Assembly: GCF_964355755.1 (NCBI RefSeq)
Contig: NC_092679.1
Coordinates: 3,410,001-3,474,000 of the forward strand
Direction of reading: 5' to 3'
From: Antedon mediterranea
Lineage: Eukaryota; Echinodermata; Crinoidea; Comatulida; Antedonidae
Length of the DNA stretch: 64,000 nt
The position numbers were made by a program, and so were the translations under genes. Every line of letters starts with the position of its first letter. Positions within the stretch are counted from its first letter, which is position 1. The notes under the pieces were generated by a model that was not told the DNA's origin, did not search any database, and saw only the letters and a program-made list of their open reading frames with translations. Positions 1 through 12,500 of this stretch are shown here, in pieces.

Positions 1-1585
1 CAGTTTGATTAAATGTTATAGTTGTGGAACCGCCCGGGAAAGTGGATGCTTCCTATAAATGGGGTCGAGTCAAATTTAGCGACAATTACTGTCTAATTAA
101 GGGTACTCAATTGTTAATTTAGAACTGTACTACCAAGTAGCACTATGCGAACGACCTCTAGTCGAATGCCATCTATAGACCCAAATACAAGACATTTGTC
201 GTCGCTTTAAACTCACGGCTACTGGTGGTCTAGGCCTAACTATCAGTCTGTCAGCACAGATTTGTTTTGGGCAGAAGTACACTTTCAATTGGCGTAAAAA
301 TCAATTACACACTACCCCTTTGTTTTAAAGTTCTTATATGCCTATTTTGACAACACTAAATATTTCTTTCGTTTGGTGACCTTTTCTATTGACCCGTTTC
401 CTCGGATGGTTTTACACCCATGAGTTCTGCAACCGACCGACCACACCCTTGTTGGTATTTTTCATGTACCTGAAATATTTTATAGTACAGTACTTCGGTT
501 TGAGAAATAAAAACATAACAATTATACAATATTAAGATTATTATTATAAATATCGTCGACGAAAAAACATAAAAACGGACAAATAATAAATGAAATCAAG
601 TCATTATTTAAGTCTGGCTCTATGGACGCAACGCAAGGACGTACGCATGCGTAGAAACGCATAACCAACGATGGGGGGGGGGGAGAGGAGGGGGACTGTG
701 GTCATCCAAACTTGTGTTGGGGTCTGTGAGGGAATCACGCTTTAGGTAGGCCCTATCACAGTGCCACAATTAATTTTAGATTTGGAAAGGTGAGCCGCAA
801 TAATATAGGTCTTAGTTTATGTTATGATCTCCCTTGTTGATCTAAAACAATTGAAAATACAGAATTCAGCAATCAAGCCGATCGCACATTCCACCGTCAG
901 ATACCCTATTCTAACACAGATGGTTAGTGTTGCCTAATTTTAGTTTGCAGCTTCTATTTCATATGTTTGTTTATTTTCTATTTTCTTATGTTGACATGTT
1001 TATGTATTAACCTGCAAAGATATTCCCCTTCGCGCGGCACGATCGTGCGATCGTGTTCAAAAGCAAGCGATAAACCAATATTTTAGCTTTCGGGCTAGCG
1101 GTGTGACGTTCGACCCTATGACCTAACGGGCATTGGCCGAGAAATTGTTGCAAAAACTTAAGAAGTCGTTGATGGTTCCGCAAGTGAAGCGTTTAATTGA
1201 ATATGACGCAGGGTTTCTTTTTAAGTGCAGTATTATCACGTGTAGTTTTGAAATAAACAGGAGTGAATCGGATAAAAAGACTTGTTTCATATCCTTCCGC
1301 TGTCAAACATAATTGTAGACTTGAATAAATATGCTGATTGATGCAACACGACAGGGGTCAATAAAATGGGGTAAAAACAACAGTCAACAACCGTCATATT
1401 TTTTGATTCGTTCCGATGCATAAAAGAACAATCATTTCGATAATTTCTTTCTATCCGTGTATTCTATTTGTATCTGAATCATCTTTTTTTTATACATTAT
1501 GATTTACTGTATTATATCTCTAAAAAAAAATAAAATTTATATATCAAATATCAGAAATTTTGTTTTACTCAAATATGAATGAAAG

Positions 1586-1622
1586 AAATAAATGTTTATT
1601 TGATTTGATTTGATTTGATATT
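1586..1622. repeat. Short TTTGA tandem tail
   Basis: AATAAATGTTTA is followed by four TTTGA units. This resembles the 3-prime tail of a truncated non-LTR element, but no coding part precedes it. Confidence 0.4.
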
Positions 1623-2311
1623 CTGATACAGGGATAAAGGGGTGACGATCGGGACCCAACAAAGTGTCTCTCCCTAAATTCGTCTACCCCGAATAGTGGT
1701 TTGTCGTAGTGTTTGTTAATACAACCAAAAATATGGCCTATCCGGCGCCCCATACGTTCTCGAAAGAAATGTTTAGGCCTTAAAAACATTTATTGACATA
1801 AATCGGTTTAATTTCATTCTTAAGTGCATAGTTTTTAAACATTCCTAATCGACCTGGTGGTGTTGACTACAATAAGCTGAATGACAGTAAGTTTGTAGGT
1901 ACATACCTAAACCTTGTTAATTTGATTGCTTCGTTAATTAAGTACATCTTTTTGGGGTTAAAACATCGATCGAACCCGGCAAACGAATAGTAACGATAAG
2001 GACATAACATTGTCTGGATCAATTGAATTGATTTGTTACAACAATTTAAATAATTCGAATGCATTATTATCGATATTGGGACGATGATGAGGGATAGTAT
2101 TAATGATTGTTCTGTGTCTTTCTGACAGTTTAAGGAAAAAAGTCAATGTATTGATTCGTTCAATGAATAGGGTACATTCTTAATTAACCCTAAACTACAA
2201 AAACAAACAGATGAATGTGGGCATCCCAGTAATAGGCATATAAACAGTAATTTTTAATAAATCTCGGGTGACAGAAATTAAAATTAAAATACATTATTTT
2301 GGATATCAGGC

Positions 2312-2460
2312 CCTGTCTACACTATCAAAATAGTTTGACAAAAAAGTGTGATGTGCCCAAATATGGTAGTGATATGCTTAAATATGGTAGTGATTTGACA
2401 TCGTCGTCTCCATGGGCACATCACCCCTTTGTCACATAAAGTTTGATAGTGTAGACTAGG
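2312..2460. repeat. MITE-A copy
   Basis: Terminal inverted repeats read CTGTCTACACTATCAAA at the left and TTTGATAGTGTAGAC at the right. The body has the family words GTGTGATGTGCCCAAATATG and TATGGTAGTGATATG. It has no coding capacity. This is the first of about 20 copies in the window. Confidence 0.85.
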
Positions 2461-3087
2461 CTTAAATTAGTTGTTTAGGAATAGGCGGATCAACGCAAAA
2501 AAACGAGAGTTCAGAATTTGTTATTTATTTATTTTTCTTTACACACAATGTTAATAACACGACTTAAAGTTTTCCTAAAAAACCCCTCTAAACGACAACG
2601 AATCTAGAAAAACAGAAAGAAATTGAATAAAATAAAAACGAATGGAGAAATCGTGTGAGGTGTTATCCAGGGCAGCCCAGGCGAAGAAATACATGAAACT
2701 CTTGTCACACGAGGGTAAGTAACGCAAGTTATACTGGGGGAACAGAGGGCCCATTATACAGACAAACCGTTGCAAAATTCAATCTAAGAAATCTTTAGGC
2801 CCAGGCCATCCGAAGTCTCTATTTAATTCAAAATCCAAGATACATATTTGAAGAATGGTGGAAAAGAATACCAAACATTATAAAAACAAATTTAGTTTAA
2901 TTTAAGTTGTGGATCTTAATCAAATTACTAGCAAATCAGCAAATCACTTTTGTTTGAATTCATTTTTTTTTCTCACAATTAATTTTCTTTGTGTTTACGT
3001 TTCAATAATATGTTTTTCAAAGAAAATATACACACTATTCACTATCTCTAGAACACACGTTTGGTCCTTGGGAGTTTAGTGAGAACA

Positions 3088-3138
3088 CACCTGTCTAAGA
3101 TAAGATGCGTCTAACTCATTGTCTTATCATTACAGGTG
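3088..3138. promoter_or_regulatory. Inverted E-box/GATA site pair
   Basis: CACCTG with GATAAG five bases downstream is mirrored by CTTATC and CAGGTG, giving an inverted arrangement of two E-box plus GATA half-sites within 51 bases. Function is inferred from motif content only, and no neighbouring gene is known on the left side. Confidence 0.2.
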
Positions 3139-3474
3139 AACTAAACACAGGTAATGACTGTAATACCACCCAAAGAATCGCCGAAAACACCTAAGGCACA
3201 GTGGTTACCATTGTGAAAGTGGACGTTTACTCTTAGAACCAGCAGGGCCTACGTTAAGTACTGTCCCGCACATGTTTCTAGGGGTGGTATATGGCCTCGC
3301 GAAGCAGGGCCTTCGGCGGGCGGCCCAGCTCTCTACCGTACCTAATCTACGTTTAGAAATTTGTTTAGCGGTATAAAAATGTTTTGATGATTGATAATAA
3401 TTGATAACAACCAGATAAATTGTGTTTGCTTGTCCTGTTGTATATTTTATAACCTACACTAATGAATCGCACGT

Positions 3475-3830
3475 TGAAGATAGTAAATATGATGCGATAA
3501 CATCATTCTGCAATAGGCCTAACTTGTGTTATTAGCGCAGACTGGGACCAGCCAACAAGGCGAAATAATTTAATATGGCAATATTTTTTATATTTTTATC
3601 TAAAATAAGACTGATAAAATAATCTAATTTATATTTCTTATCTGCATAGTATAACGAATCATATAAATATGATGCAATACATGACATTCTCTAATAATTT
3701 GTGTTACCGCAGACTGCGACGTGTCTGCAGTCAACAAGAGGAAATAATTTAATGTAACCCGTGTTGTTCAGAGAATCTAAAATAGGCCTGAAAAAACTCC
3801 TTTATATTTCTTATCTTCATAATGTATAAC
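3475..3830. repeat. Diverged tandem duplication, about 175-bp unit
   Basis: Two adjacent copies share, in the same order, AATATGATGC, CTTGTGTTA or TTGTGTTA, CGCAGACTG, CAACAAG, GAAATAATTTAAT, TCTAAAATA and TTTATATTTCTTATCT. No coding frame is conserved between them. Confidence 0.6.
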
Positions 3831-5559
3831 GAAAATAAAAGCCATGGGTGTGATTTATTTAAGTACATTTAGAATTTTATTTTCGCCAGCCCAACATACG
3901 TAGGCCTGGGCCTACTCCCGTTACAATCTGTACGGTTACTTTAGGCGCTAAATCTCTTATGCCTTTGATTAAACTCTCTGGGCCTCGGACCTATTGAAAA
4001 TGGGGAAAAGTACTCTTCACTGGTTAGGGGCCTATAAGTGTTCTAAATCTACATCAAAATAAAAATCAAAAACTCCTAATAAGTTTATAATGATGAGATA
4101 ATGTGAGATAATCTGTCACCTTGTTTGAAATCTCGTTTCTTTTAGCACCTTACAAAAATCGATCCGATGAGGACCAGTGGGGCTAGCTTTGTTAAGTTTG
4201 TTGTTTTTTTGTTTAAAACTCGAGGCAGACAACAACACCTCTTGTGTTGAATAAAGTCACTGAAGTGGTCCTAGTGTGCAAGCAAGATCGTGTTCTTATT
4301 GAGATAAGAACCCACTTTGAATACCAGTGGTCGCTTTCATACAGGGGGATAGTCCATCCGTATGGGGTCCCTTTGTTTTAGTCGAATTCAATCGCTTTAT
4401 TACAAAATAAAGACGTCTTAGCACAATACTGAAATCCTGGATAATCTATCTGATTAGTAGGTACTTCTGTTTCTTTTGAGTTTTTATTTGTCTACAAAAA
4501 CACAAGAAACAAGAGAAGAAAACTAATGTAAACAGCTTATGCTTTCTAAGTAGCGGTCATTATATTATTAGCTCGTCTCAGTCCGCTTGGCATGGTTTCG
4601 TGCCTCGCCCTAGGCCTGGGTCAGTAATTCGAAAGTTGTTCGTGAAATTATGGATATCGTATCAGGTTTCTGAGTGGATTTTGATAATTGACATGTTGGC
4701 CTACATTAATACTAATAGAATAACTATCAATTTCTAACAATAAAAATATGATTCAACTAGTGATCTAAGTAAAGCAAACGTACTATCGAATTATTAGAAA
4801 ATTCAAATAGGCCTAACGTTCAATATAACATTCTATAAATTCAATGCAAACTATATTGCACCATGTCTTCATGATTGCACGGACTTCCTTAACACAAATT
4901 TTAGTTTATTTTATTCGGTATAAAATACATAAAACGGCAGCCAACGAATAAAACGAACTGGATTGCAAAAATACAAAATTGTACAATTCACAAATAAACA
5001 TATCGAATCATGGTTTTCATGCCTTTACAGAATTAAATGATACGAACATTATTTTGTAAAAAAAAATGGTAAACCATTACGACAAACAAGAAAATAAAAT
5101 TGGGACGAGCTCACAAAACACAAAAATAAATGTGTTTTTGTGCAACAACGAAATAGATATTATTGCTCTAACAATTACATAAAACATACATGAAAGGGCG
5201 CGTATATGATGTTATTAATAAAAACTGTATTTTAAAAATGTGAATCATTGAAAGTATATTATTTGTACTTTTTAAAATTTTAACTTGTTTACTAAAGTTG
5301 TTTTAATTCCTACAGTCGTTTTATACATGTACTGCACCTATTAGCAATCATTCATTTGGATATGAAGCATTATAAATGCTTTAATTAATATTATTCGATA
5401 TTTTTTATATCAAAATATTTTGTAATTTTTAACGATAAAATTGATTTATGTTATGTAACCAACTATGTTTTTACTATAATATATATTTTATTTATCAAAA
5501 GAAACACTGCGTGCCTACCAATGATTATTTATCAACAAATAAAAGTATAAGTCCCAATT

Positions 5560-5888
5560 TCTTTTATTCTAGTTCATAATTAAACTTTAATCAACGTGTA
5601 ATTAAACAAACTTTATCCTCATGATTATTCTACAAAATCTAATTAACACACGTATTTGTAGTTTTTCTTTACTTTATTTACTTTAATTATTCTCCAGCGA
5701 CATCTAATCACAAGTTTCTTAGGACCCTCCTCGTAATCATTCGTCATCAACATGTAATTATCCTTGTTTTTCAAGTGTCTATTGATTCCACAGCATCTAA
5801 TTAGACAAGTTTTTTTAGTGTCCGTTTGTTAATTAGTCGTCATCAACAACTAATTAGGGTCGTTATTGAAGTGGGTTATTGATTGTTA
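5560..5888. promoter_or_regulatory. TAATTA-rich block with a tandem duplication
   Basis: The block is dense in TAATTA/TAATCA words (homeodomain-type cores). It contains a diverged direct duplication of about 93 bp (about 5699-5790 and 5792-5888) that preserves CATCTAAT, ACAAGTTT, CGTCATCAACA and TAATTA in the same order. There is no coding frame. An enhancer role is only a guess. Confidence 0.25.
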
Positions 5889-6355
5889 TGTGGGTCTTAT
5901 AGGGGTGATTTCGAGCATTAAGCGAGACGGTAGCAAACTAATAACATTCAACATTGTTACGATTGAGATCCAATTGAATTTCAAACTTTAACAATACCAG
6001 CGAAGACCAGGCACCCCATACGGCTGCAAAACAAATACAGATTCATCGTGTATTATTAACGGATTACGGAATTTAATTCGAATTGTATAGTGACAAGCAC
6101 AAAACATGCATCAACAAGATCATTGGTAAGTGAACATGACAAGACTCTTTTTACAAAAAAACAATAAAGGGATCAGTCTGTTACAGAGTCTCACAAAATC
6201 GATAATATCCGCCAAGGTATTGGACTAAGCATACGATGTATTATTTTGTAATTGATGCAATTGGTTTACAACACAGCGGGCGGTGTCTTAATTAACCTAC
6301 GTTCACACTAAGCCTGGATTTGGTCCGGTGGCCAGCGAAAATTCCGAGCTGCGTT

Positions 6356-6512
6356 AAGCTTTATCTACACTATAAAACTAGTTTGACTAAAAAAGTATGA
6401 TGTGACCAAATATGGTAGTGATATGCCCAGTTATGGTAGTAATGACATCATCATGTCCGTATGTCCGCACATAACATTTTTTTGTCATAAAAAGTTTGAT
6501 CGTGTAGACCGG
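6356..6512. repeat. MITE-A copy
   Basis: A diverged copy: TATCTACACTATAAAACTAG at the left, TTTGATCGTGTAGACC at the right, with the CAAATATGGTAGTGATATGC and GACATCATCATGTCC words between. Confidence 0.8.
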
Positions 6513-8542
6513 ATTTACGTTTTCCGGTCACACACATACGTTGTGAATGGAATCCGAAATAAATAATTGTCATCATTTAGTGTGAATGTGGTTCTATTCT
6601 TATAAACACTAAACGTATTTTCATGATAATTTATCTGGCAACAGAACGGAATCTGGGGTCAATATAGATTTAAACTGGGATGTAAAAAATGCAATTACTG
6701 TACTGTATTACCGGTATTAATCTTTACATATTGTATGTCTTTCTATAGGCCTACTACTGCATAGCAATCAGCATTACGCCTTTTTATAATTCAAACACTT
6801 AGACCACGACGAACGAATTGCGTCAAGCGCACCAAAACAATAAAGAAGACGTTTAAAAAAAATCTACCTAAACCAAGATAAAGTCGCGTAGTACCAATAA
6901 AAATAAAGGATCCGTAAAATCCAGGTTATATCCTATTTGTATTATTATACATACTCTCACATACTTTGAATGCAAAATTACGAGTAAGCAGCAGAGCACA
7001 ATGTGTGTCCCTTAAGCACAACCAAGAAGTAAAATATAAATAATAAACTCAGGGCCTAATGGTAAACAAAACATTTCCAAATTTCTATAGAATTAAAATT
7101 GTTGTGTTTATATAAATTTTATTAACATAACTGGATATTTTATAATAATGTGATATACTGAAATGACCACACATATGCATTCTATACAACAAATTCCTTG
7201 ATACGTACAGAAGAAGGAAGAGTTATACACTTTTTAGACCTTTGTGAATTCTTTGAAACTGGACCGAAACTTATTCCAACATATCGGTTCAACCACCGGC
7301 CGTATGCGACCCAAATAATTTCCATACCAATTAAAAGTCAACAGAAATAAAAGTCACATTGAGCAATTAACAGGCTGTAAGTTTGATGGATAAAATCCAG
7401 ATACAATTGTTAAGGTACACTTTTACGAGTTTACGTCCAAAAATAACCACGTGTTGTCTGAAATGATCTTTCAGAATTTGGTACAGAAAACGTTACCTCG
7501 TTTTGGGCTCAGCGGTCACAACATTCACCTCTTTGTTTGTTTCCTAAGTTTAAGCCAAAGTACACACGGTAGTTAAGTTGTCATTTGTGGTTCCTAAGGG
7601 AGCACTAATGGATTCTTAATTCGTCCTAAAAACTAGAGCGGTTTGCAATTTATTTGACCCCTATAGAAAGTGCTTGAAAACGCTTATGTGTTATATCATT
7701 ATTTTATTCAAATACTTTATTAAATATTAAACTGTAAAATATACATAATTATTATACAATTTTATATTTACTTATTTTAAAAAGAAATTAGGGTTAAATG
7801 GTACTAAGAGTTCCTCGTCATGCAATTGGTTACAAACGCACTACAAGGACCCTCTCATCATACACACAGTAGTAAATTCTTCTTCACTCGCGTTATACGG
7901 TAAAACAGCCAAAAATAAACACTCCTTTCTTATAAACACTATTTACAAAATAAATTAACAAATTGTGTAATAAAAGTGCCGACGAGTAGATTTGCATAAT
8001 TAGTAAATTGTTAATTTCATTCAAATACTGGCTCTTCTATGCATATTCCTTTCAACTGTAACCGGCACATTATCCCTGTTACAACTTAAAAAGCTTTTTC
8101 GCGCTTAAATATTACAAATAGAGCGGGTAGAGGCCTATGTGTCTAAGTATTGTATGGAGGTATAAAATAGTATACCTCCATGGTATGCCTATAACAAAAA
8201 TATCAGGGATAAAACGATAACAAAGTACAAATATTATTTCAATCTTTACGTTGTTTCTCAATATATTTCATTAGTTTATCAAATCTGTAGTCATAGAAGT
8301 CACGTAAAAGTATTGACGTTATCCAATTATAGAGGGGGCTGTTACATTTTCTTAAAGCGTGTAGAAAAATGAAACGTAATTGGGGAAACAAGTTGGACAA
8401 CGAAATATACAGTAATATTTTAATCCGACGTTACAAACGTTACTAACGTTTTTATTTTTGTTTAATGTTAAAAGTTTCAGTTTTTTAAAATGCAACAGCA
8501 GTAGGAATAAACGCCACCGAAAAAAGTTGATAAAAGAAAATA

Positions 8543-9215
8543 TATCAATATAAATACTGTATAATTTTTAATTATTATGGGTGCAAACAATTAGTTTTAC
8601 TAACCCTACACAAAATTCCTCACAAAAAACTCCACAACTGTTCAAACCTTACCATCTGCTTGTGTTCTTGAGTGCAGTACAAAATAACAGTAAAGTTGAA
8701 AAATAAAATGCTGTGATTTTATTGCGAAACACAAAAACTTTCCTCTGTCATGATTTAAAAAAACCGCTAGTTTTTCCCCTTCGTCAAGATCTCCATAAAA
8801 AAATATGTGAAGTTATAAACTTCGTACATCAGTTGAAGTTCTTGGTCCGTAGTAAATCAACGATATTGTGCTATAGCATAAAAACGCTACTGCCTTTTTA
8901 ATGTGAAAATGTTTGGCTGTATACTGCATATTTGCACATTTCATCACAAAGAGGTAGGGACGCCTTCCTTGTCATCTCATGTTAAGTATTATCCCCCCAT
9001 TGTCTCGCATCACTTAGGAAGGAGTACTAATGGGTACCGAACAGCAAATTTCATATCAAATCATCATAAATATAAACACTGTATAATTCGTAATTATCAT
9101 GGGTGCAAATATTTGGTTTTACTAACCCTACACAAAATTCCTTATAAAAAAATCTGCAATTGTTCAAACCTTGCCATCTGCTTGTGTTCTTGAGTGTTTT
9201 CGAGTTAAAGTCGAA
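8543..9215. repeat. Two direct copies of a 140-bp sequence
   Basis: A unit at about 8543-8692 recurs at about 9062-9215, matching over TATAAA-ACTGTATAATT, ATGGGTGCAAA, TTTACTAACCCTACACAAAA and CCATCTGCTTGTGTTCTTGA. The 370 bp between are not repeated. Open frames across it look like translated noise. Confidence 0.75.
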
Positions 9216-9319
9216 AAATATTTCATCATTTAATGGATGATATTGCAGCTCAATTATGTGCTCATGAGGATTTATATTGTTTGAAGGTTTACACGGCTAA
9301 ATAAAATGTACACCACGTA

Positions 9320-9412
9320 TATTTAGTTCTAAAATAGAACTTTTAAGTTTCTCGATGTTTCGATCAATATGCTTTGATCGTCCTCAAGAGTGAGAATGAG
9401 GATAAATAACTC
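9320..9412. repeat. Dispersed repeat H copy
   Basis: Contains TTTCGATCAATATGCTTTGA, TCGTCCTCAAGAGTGAGAAT. A close relative lies at 26215-26290, and an inverted one (CTCACTCCTGAGGACGATCA) at 61775-61822. The family is not identified. Confidence 0.6.
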
Positions 9413-9525
9413 ATTAGGAAATACAGACAGACTATAATCTGCTTTCCAACAGAAAGCAACATTGCAGATTTCAGTCAGCTGTATGTAGTGAACAATGTCA
9501 ACAAATTTTAAATCATAAAATTTAC

Positions 9526-12500
9526 CTAGCTAAAATCCATAGCGTCCATAAATTTGGCAGGGAAGAAAAACAGGCCACTAAAGGCTTCCTGGAGGGCTCG
9601 TTGGCAGGCCAAACGGTGAGTGTATCCACCAGCTAAACTGGTAGGCGTGGCTGAGCGTACATTTTCCATAAACCTACAAATAGAGAAGATAATTATTAAA
9701 TGAACAAATAGAAGAGGATCATACAGAATAAAACAAAATGTTTCTCTGTTCTGTGAAAGATTATAATTTATATTTATATTGTTGCTACATGTGTTATTGT
9801 TTATTGTAAATGTTTATTCTTATGGTGTTTTTATCCTTAAGGGTCACAATGGAAATAAGTTTGACCTTTGGTTACTTTTTTGTGTTACCCTGAATTCATT
9901 CTTTGTATTTTTTATGTTGTGTTATTTTATGAATTCGAATAAAGAAATGAAAAAAAAAAAAACTGTTTTTAAACAATTAAAAATGACCTATTACTTGCTT
10001 CAATCCTGACCTAGTGCCATTCTACTGTGCCGGAATATGGTAGCAATATGACGGGGGGGGGGGGGGGAAGGAACACTCAATACAAACCCTTCAGTTTCAA
10101 TCTCCTCTGGATCTGGTGGCGCTGGGCCAAGAAAATCTACCTCTTCTTGTTCATACACATAAAGAGGCTCTTTGACTTGTGTAATAGGCATGAAGTCAGT
10201 CTGGAAACCACCACCCTGATAAAACAAACCATCTTGAAATTTAAGATAATTACCTAAATAATCAGTTGTTTTTTCTCTTTTGTGGGGAAAACCCACATTT
10301 ACTTCCAATTTCAATAATGTCTAAAAAGATAGTTAGTTAGAAAGTAAAATAAAGAAAATAATCATATTTTTGTGGTTGCTTGTGGAAAGTTTTCTCGGAT
10401 TTTAATTTAAAATATTTTGAGAAAAAATCCTAATATAGGTACAGTATAAGTAGAGACTGACCTCAAAATGGTGTTTATATTTTTATGATTGGAATAAGAT
10501 ACATGAAACATATATAACACAATCTAGAAATTTATATCAATATTACCAGTTTTGCTCCAGTTGAGAATTGAGTAACTGGTTTTTTGACGGCCTTTTCACT
10601 TTCTATCCTAGCCATGTGTGAACTTATAACTTGGGATGCTGGCATTTTGGAATATGTCTGAAAAAAATATTATAACAATAATTTGAAAAGGTGTAAACCA
10701 AAGATTCGAACCTGATTTTGTACAGTTTTCTAATACACTTCCAATGTGGACTATCAAACTATGTGACAAAAAAATGTGATGTGCCCATATATGGACACGA
10801 TGATGTCATATCACTACCATATTTGGGTATATCACTACCATATTTGGGAAAATCAAACTTTTAATAGTTTGATAGTGTAGACAGAGGTTAATACAATTAA
10901 AAGTAGGTTTGAAACCTAGCATATGGTAGCATCTATTAATAGGTTTAAATTTAGTTAAATTTTTTACCAATTTTGTAAAACTCACAAGTTCATTAAGTAA
11001 TGCCTCTTTGCTTTTTTTCTTTGTATTTTTTTCTGAAATTTCAATTTCTGCAAGTCGTTGATTTCTTTCAACCTCTTCAACTTTCTCTTGTTCCACAAGA
11101 AAGTTTAATTCTGTAATATCTCTGCTCTGAAAAAAAGATAAAACAATACTCAAACTAGTTTGACAAAAAGAGTGTGATGTGCCCAAATATGGTAGTGATA
11201 TGACATCACCATGTCTATATATGGGCACATTACATTCCATTTGTCACATAAAGTTTGATACTGTTTAGTGAAAAGTAAAGTTAAAGCTAGCTAGTTTTTA
11301 AAAAACACTTACATATTTTGTACGATTCTTTGATATTAATTCTTTGTTCTCCCGCCTGTATGCTTCCACTTGCTTTTTAGTATTTTCGGTATCAATTCCA
11401 TTTACTAAGTTATAAACTTTAAAATAAATGAAATATAGTTTGGTGGTAGTATTATTGGAAATTATCACTTGTTTTTACTATTTTTTACTTTTAAACTTTG
11501 TAACTGGACCATTTTAAAAAGCAGTACAGTACTACGTTACTGAAAATTCAATCCAGTTAAAAGAAATAATAAATAGACAAATGGAAGATTTTTTAATGAT
11601 TCAACTACAATAAAAAAGGTGGGTGATACATACAAAAGAGTATTAATTAAAACAGCAACAACTTACTAATAGTTTCAACCATTTCCAAATAGTCATTGTA
11701 TTCTCTTAGATCATCAAAGTCATCTTCTTGTTTATTAAAACTAAAGAAATAAGTTTTGAGAGAATTTCAGTCACATGTTCCCCAATTAAAATGTCTCAAT
11801 CAAACAAAAACTTGGTATCTAAGTACAAAAAATGACATTAAAGTAAAACCTAGCAGCTAGACATTCCATAAAGATGTTCTAAATTGACCAATATGGCATT
11901 TGTAGCACTTTCATGTTTGTTACACACCACTTATTTTGGGTCAGTCTAATTACCGAAAACAAAAGAAAACAACCGAAAACAAACCGAAAACAAAATAAAA
12001 AAATCTAAATACCGAAAACAAATTTGTATAATATTTTATGTCACCCTCTACTGATTGGTGTTTCTAAAGCTAAGACCATGCAGAGAGAAAACCGCACGCA
12101 CAAAAGCCAAGGAAGACCCTACGAAATGGTAGTGTTCATAAAATACAACTAAAAATCGTACAAATTCAATGATATACACCGTAGACTACATTTTACTTAC
12201 AAAACAAAACAGCATGATTTTACCTAACATTGCATTTTCATCACTTAAGTTAATTCTGAAGTGAATAAGGATACAAACATTACTCAACTACGGTAATTTT
12301 ATTGTGAATCCTTTATCGTGAGCTTGTTTTAAGTATACTTTATAGTCCCTAATACTATCAATATTCTTAAAATATCATTTTTGTATTATTATCTTTGAAA
12401 ATCTATAATTAAATTATGGAGGTATGAAAATAGATACCTCTATGATTAAATTGATCATGATTAATTATAGTCAATCTACTTTCTATTGACTATGAATTAA

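Larger units (their letters stand above)
1..9525. other. Gene-free A+T-rich flank
   Basis: No open frame here resembles a known protein, and no exon-like GT/AG-bounded segment could be supported on either strand. The stretch holds one (TTTGA)n tail near 1600, two MITE-A copies (2312 and 6356), local duplications at 3475-3830, 5699-5888 and 8543-9215, and a repeat shared with two other places in the window at 9320-9412. The lower part (below 9526) should contain the 3-prime UTR of MNAT1. The rest could be distal regulatory or plain intergenic DNA. Confidence 0.6.

Noticed and set aside
659-690. G-rich run as a quadruplex regulatory site
   Set aside because: It is a simple homopolymer/GA run with no neighbouring gene start; similar runs at 10050, 29080 and 48650 belong to repeats or introns.
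8713-9193. Open frames of 62 and 96 codons
   Set aside because: They straddle a non-coding direct repeat, lack exon-type boundaries and show no protein-family resemblance.
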